Assembly (NCBI GenBank): GCA_001462255.1
Contig: LIUJ01000288.1
Span: 1-6,909 of the forward strand
From: Fibrobacteria bacterium GUT77
GTDB lineage: Bacteria; Fibrobacterota; Chitinivibrionia; Chitinivibrionales; Chitinispirillaceae
Direction of reading: 5' to 3'
DNA: 6,909 bases
Shown in pieces: positions 6,140-6,909 of the stretch. The notes under the pieces were generated by a model. The model did no database searches, was not told the DNA's origin, and saw only the letters and a program-made list of their open reading frames with translations. The position numbers and the translations under genes are program-made. Every line of letters begins with the position of its first letter. The stretch's first letter is position 1.

Positions 6140-6667
6140 TTAAATAGTAATTGGGACATGGCCGATGTTTTTTGAGGCGGTATCCTCTTCGGGAGTGGGA
6201 TTTCTGACCTCACCGACGTTGAAGGGTGCCGCTTCGTTTTTGAATCGGTTGATTTGATAGAGTACACCCTCACCGTTCTCCCTAATACCAACATTCATCG
6301 TGGCAGTATAGTAGTCGCTTCCCAATTTAAAACAAATATCATAATACGCAAATTTGACGAATAGACTATGCTCCGCATCTTTTATTATAGGGTGTTTTCC
6401 TATCCGAATAATATCGGCTAACTCCGGTATAACGTTTAAGCGGATGTCCGGCGCGGCATTTGTTAGTTTATCCGCCGATCTTTTTGTGACAAAAATTTCC
6501 TGATTGCCGTCAATTGAATACCTACCTCTCAAATTATTCATTATATAACCGTAGGCAATCTTGCGTCTTTCATTCACAGACGCGGTTGCCTGTAGCATCC
6601 TATGAATGTCGGTCGTCAAATCAACATCAACGTATCTGTTACCGGTGCTATCAATTTTAATAGACAT
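6140..6667 (-). CDS. Small protein with LPD3/PBECR-like domain
   Basis: A 175-residue protein of uncertain function, with no signal peptide or membrane segment. From the ATG at 6667: AYGYIMNNLRGRY (38-50), LNVIPELADIIRIGKH (77-92), KFAYYDICFKLG (105-116) and MNVGIRENGEGVLYQINRF (124-142), then a Pro/Glu-rich tail. The pattern of 'pelaeli..G', an aromatic YYD strand, a Y-x-x-x-x-NVGIREN strand and a final Y-x-I-N strand resembles small alpha-beta domains in phage MuF-type and large polyvalent proteins (LPD3 or PBECR nuclease-like). This is from memory and tentative. The frame stays open upstream to a stop at 6779-6781, so a TTG start at 6730 (196 residues) or a fragment of a longer gene is possible. 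GGAAAG lies about 13 bases before the ATG, which is far for a ribosome site; TATATT at the end of that spacer could instead be a -10 for a leaderless mRNA. Composition is clearly AT-richer than its neighbours, as in acquired DNA. Confidence 0.6.
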   Translation of the reverse strand: MSIKIDSTGNRYVDVDLTTDIHRMLQATASVNERRKIAYGYIMNNLRGRYSIDGNQEIFVTKRSADKLTNAAPDIRLNVIPELADIIRIGKHPIIKDAEHSLFVKFAYYDICFKLGSDYYTATMNVGIRENGEGVLYQINRFKNEAAPFNVGEVRNPTPEEDTASKNIGHVPITI

Positions 6668-6774
6668 AGACTTAATATACTTTCCGCTTGGATATCCCCA
6701 CAAGAAAAAATTTCCTACCCAAACACACAATATTCGCCTGCCTACACCCGTAAATTTCCTAAAACACCCTGAAA

Positions 6775-6803
6775 AAGGTCATTTCGACAGGCTCAACGAC
6801 CTT
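6775..6803. repeat. Imperfect palindrome of TTCGACAGGCTCA type
   Basis: AAGGTC (6775-6780) pairs with GACCTT (6798-6803); the inner part TTTCGACAGGCTCAAC pairs only partly. The core resembles a dispersed palindromic repeat found in many unrelated bacterial genomes. On the minus strand the stem is followed by a T-run (6776-6772), so it could end a leftward transcript entering from the right edge. It lies nine bases before the -24 box of the sigma-54 promoter. Confidence 0.5.
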
Positions 6804-6812
6804 AAAAGCGCG

Positions 6813-6828
6813 TTGGCACGCTATTTGC
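6813..6828 (+). promoter_or_regulatory. Sigma-54 (RpoN) -24/-12 promoter
   Basis: TTGGCACG (6813-6820), four spacer bases and TTGC (6825-6828) match the consensus YTGGCACG-N4-TTGCW except for the last base (G). The -24 GG and -12 GC are separated by exactly ten bases, as needed for sigma-54. The expected start is near 6840, so transcription would run rightward out of the window and would need an enhancer-binding activator. No activator site or downstream ATG is visible inside the window. Confidence 0.6.
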
Positions 6829-6840
6829 GGTATAAATAAC

Positions 6841-6909
6841 TATAGGGATAGTAGCGCTTTTTGAGAACATTTTTTCGATTGCCCATACGTATCCGTAGTA
6901 GATTTTTTA
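6841..6909 (+). other. Probable 5' leader beyond the sigma-54 promoter
   Basis: This AT-rich stretch holds no rightward ATG and no ribosome binding site. If the sigma-54 promoter is real, this is the untranslated leader of a gene outside the window, longer than 65 bases. On the opposite strand all three frames are open for more than 20 codons, but none is convincingly protein-like. Confidence 0.3.

Noticed and set aside
6606..6839. 77-codon rightward ORF near the right edge
   Set aside because: It overlaps the start of the leftward gene, the palindrome and the sigma-54 promoter, with no ribosome site or recognisable motif.
6821..6909. 28-codon open leftward frame entering from the right edge and ending in TAG at 6821-6823
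   Set aside because: It is too short to judge; the other leftward frames are also open for over 20 codons, and it conflicts with the sigma-54 promoter. The T-tailed palindrome at 6772-6803 could be its terminator, so sequence to the right would decide.
1..6909. CRISPR array, insertion sequence or complete defence system
   Set aside because: No regularly spaced repeats, transposase, nuclease or paired toxin-antitoxin genes can be read in the window.

Overview
The window is chromosomal DNA from a bacterium I cannot place to phylum. It holds a bacterial ribosomal protein gene (bL27), a bacterial tRNA-Val, a c-di-GMP-type signalling protein, a secreted and membrane-spanning AraC-type regulator and a near-consensus sigma-54 promoter. 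The two larger signalling and transport genes mix GC-rich third positions with frequent ATA isoleucine codons, while intergenic stretches are strongly AT-rich. A diderm bacterium fits, but nothing here proves it.

Left part (1-1881, reading right): rpmA stands alone, without rplU before it or obg after it in the visible sequence. It is flanked by two hairpin repeats that both end in GCCCCTAC, and the left one is cut by the window edge. Next comes a CBS-pair plus GGDEF protein with its own strong ribosome binding site. It resembles EAL-CBS-GGDEF proteins but has no EAL domain.

Middle part (1978-3612, reading left): a regulator with signal peptide, Ig-like region, CBM9-like sugar-binding domain, one membrane segment and cytoplasmic AraC DNA-binding domain. 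It follows a tRNA-Val (CAC) gene in the same direction. The tRNA has a good promoter with an A/T-rich upstream tract, and I see no clear terminator between the tRNA and the regulator.

Right part (3705-6029, reading right): a complete bacterial SLC12-type cation-chloride cotransporter with both the 12-helix transport core and the C-terminal cytosolic domain. Its transport-site residues look like the Na-K-Cl rather than the K-Cl branch. Past it the composition becomes AT-richer. There is a leftward small gene with a domain like those in phage or mobile-element polyvalent proteins, a strong stable-RNA-like promoter pointing against its 3' end, a TTCGACAGGCTCA-type palindrome and a sigma-54 promoter firing out of the right edge.

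The genes do not form one pathway. The window looks like a housekeeping gene plus independent sensing and transport units, ending at what may be the edge of an accessory region. I found no complete new system. The best leads are the promoter at 6080-6108, the sigma-54 promoter at 6813-6828, the NKCC-like site residues and the tRNA-regulator arrangement.
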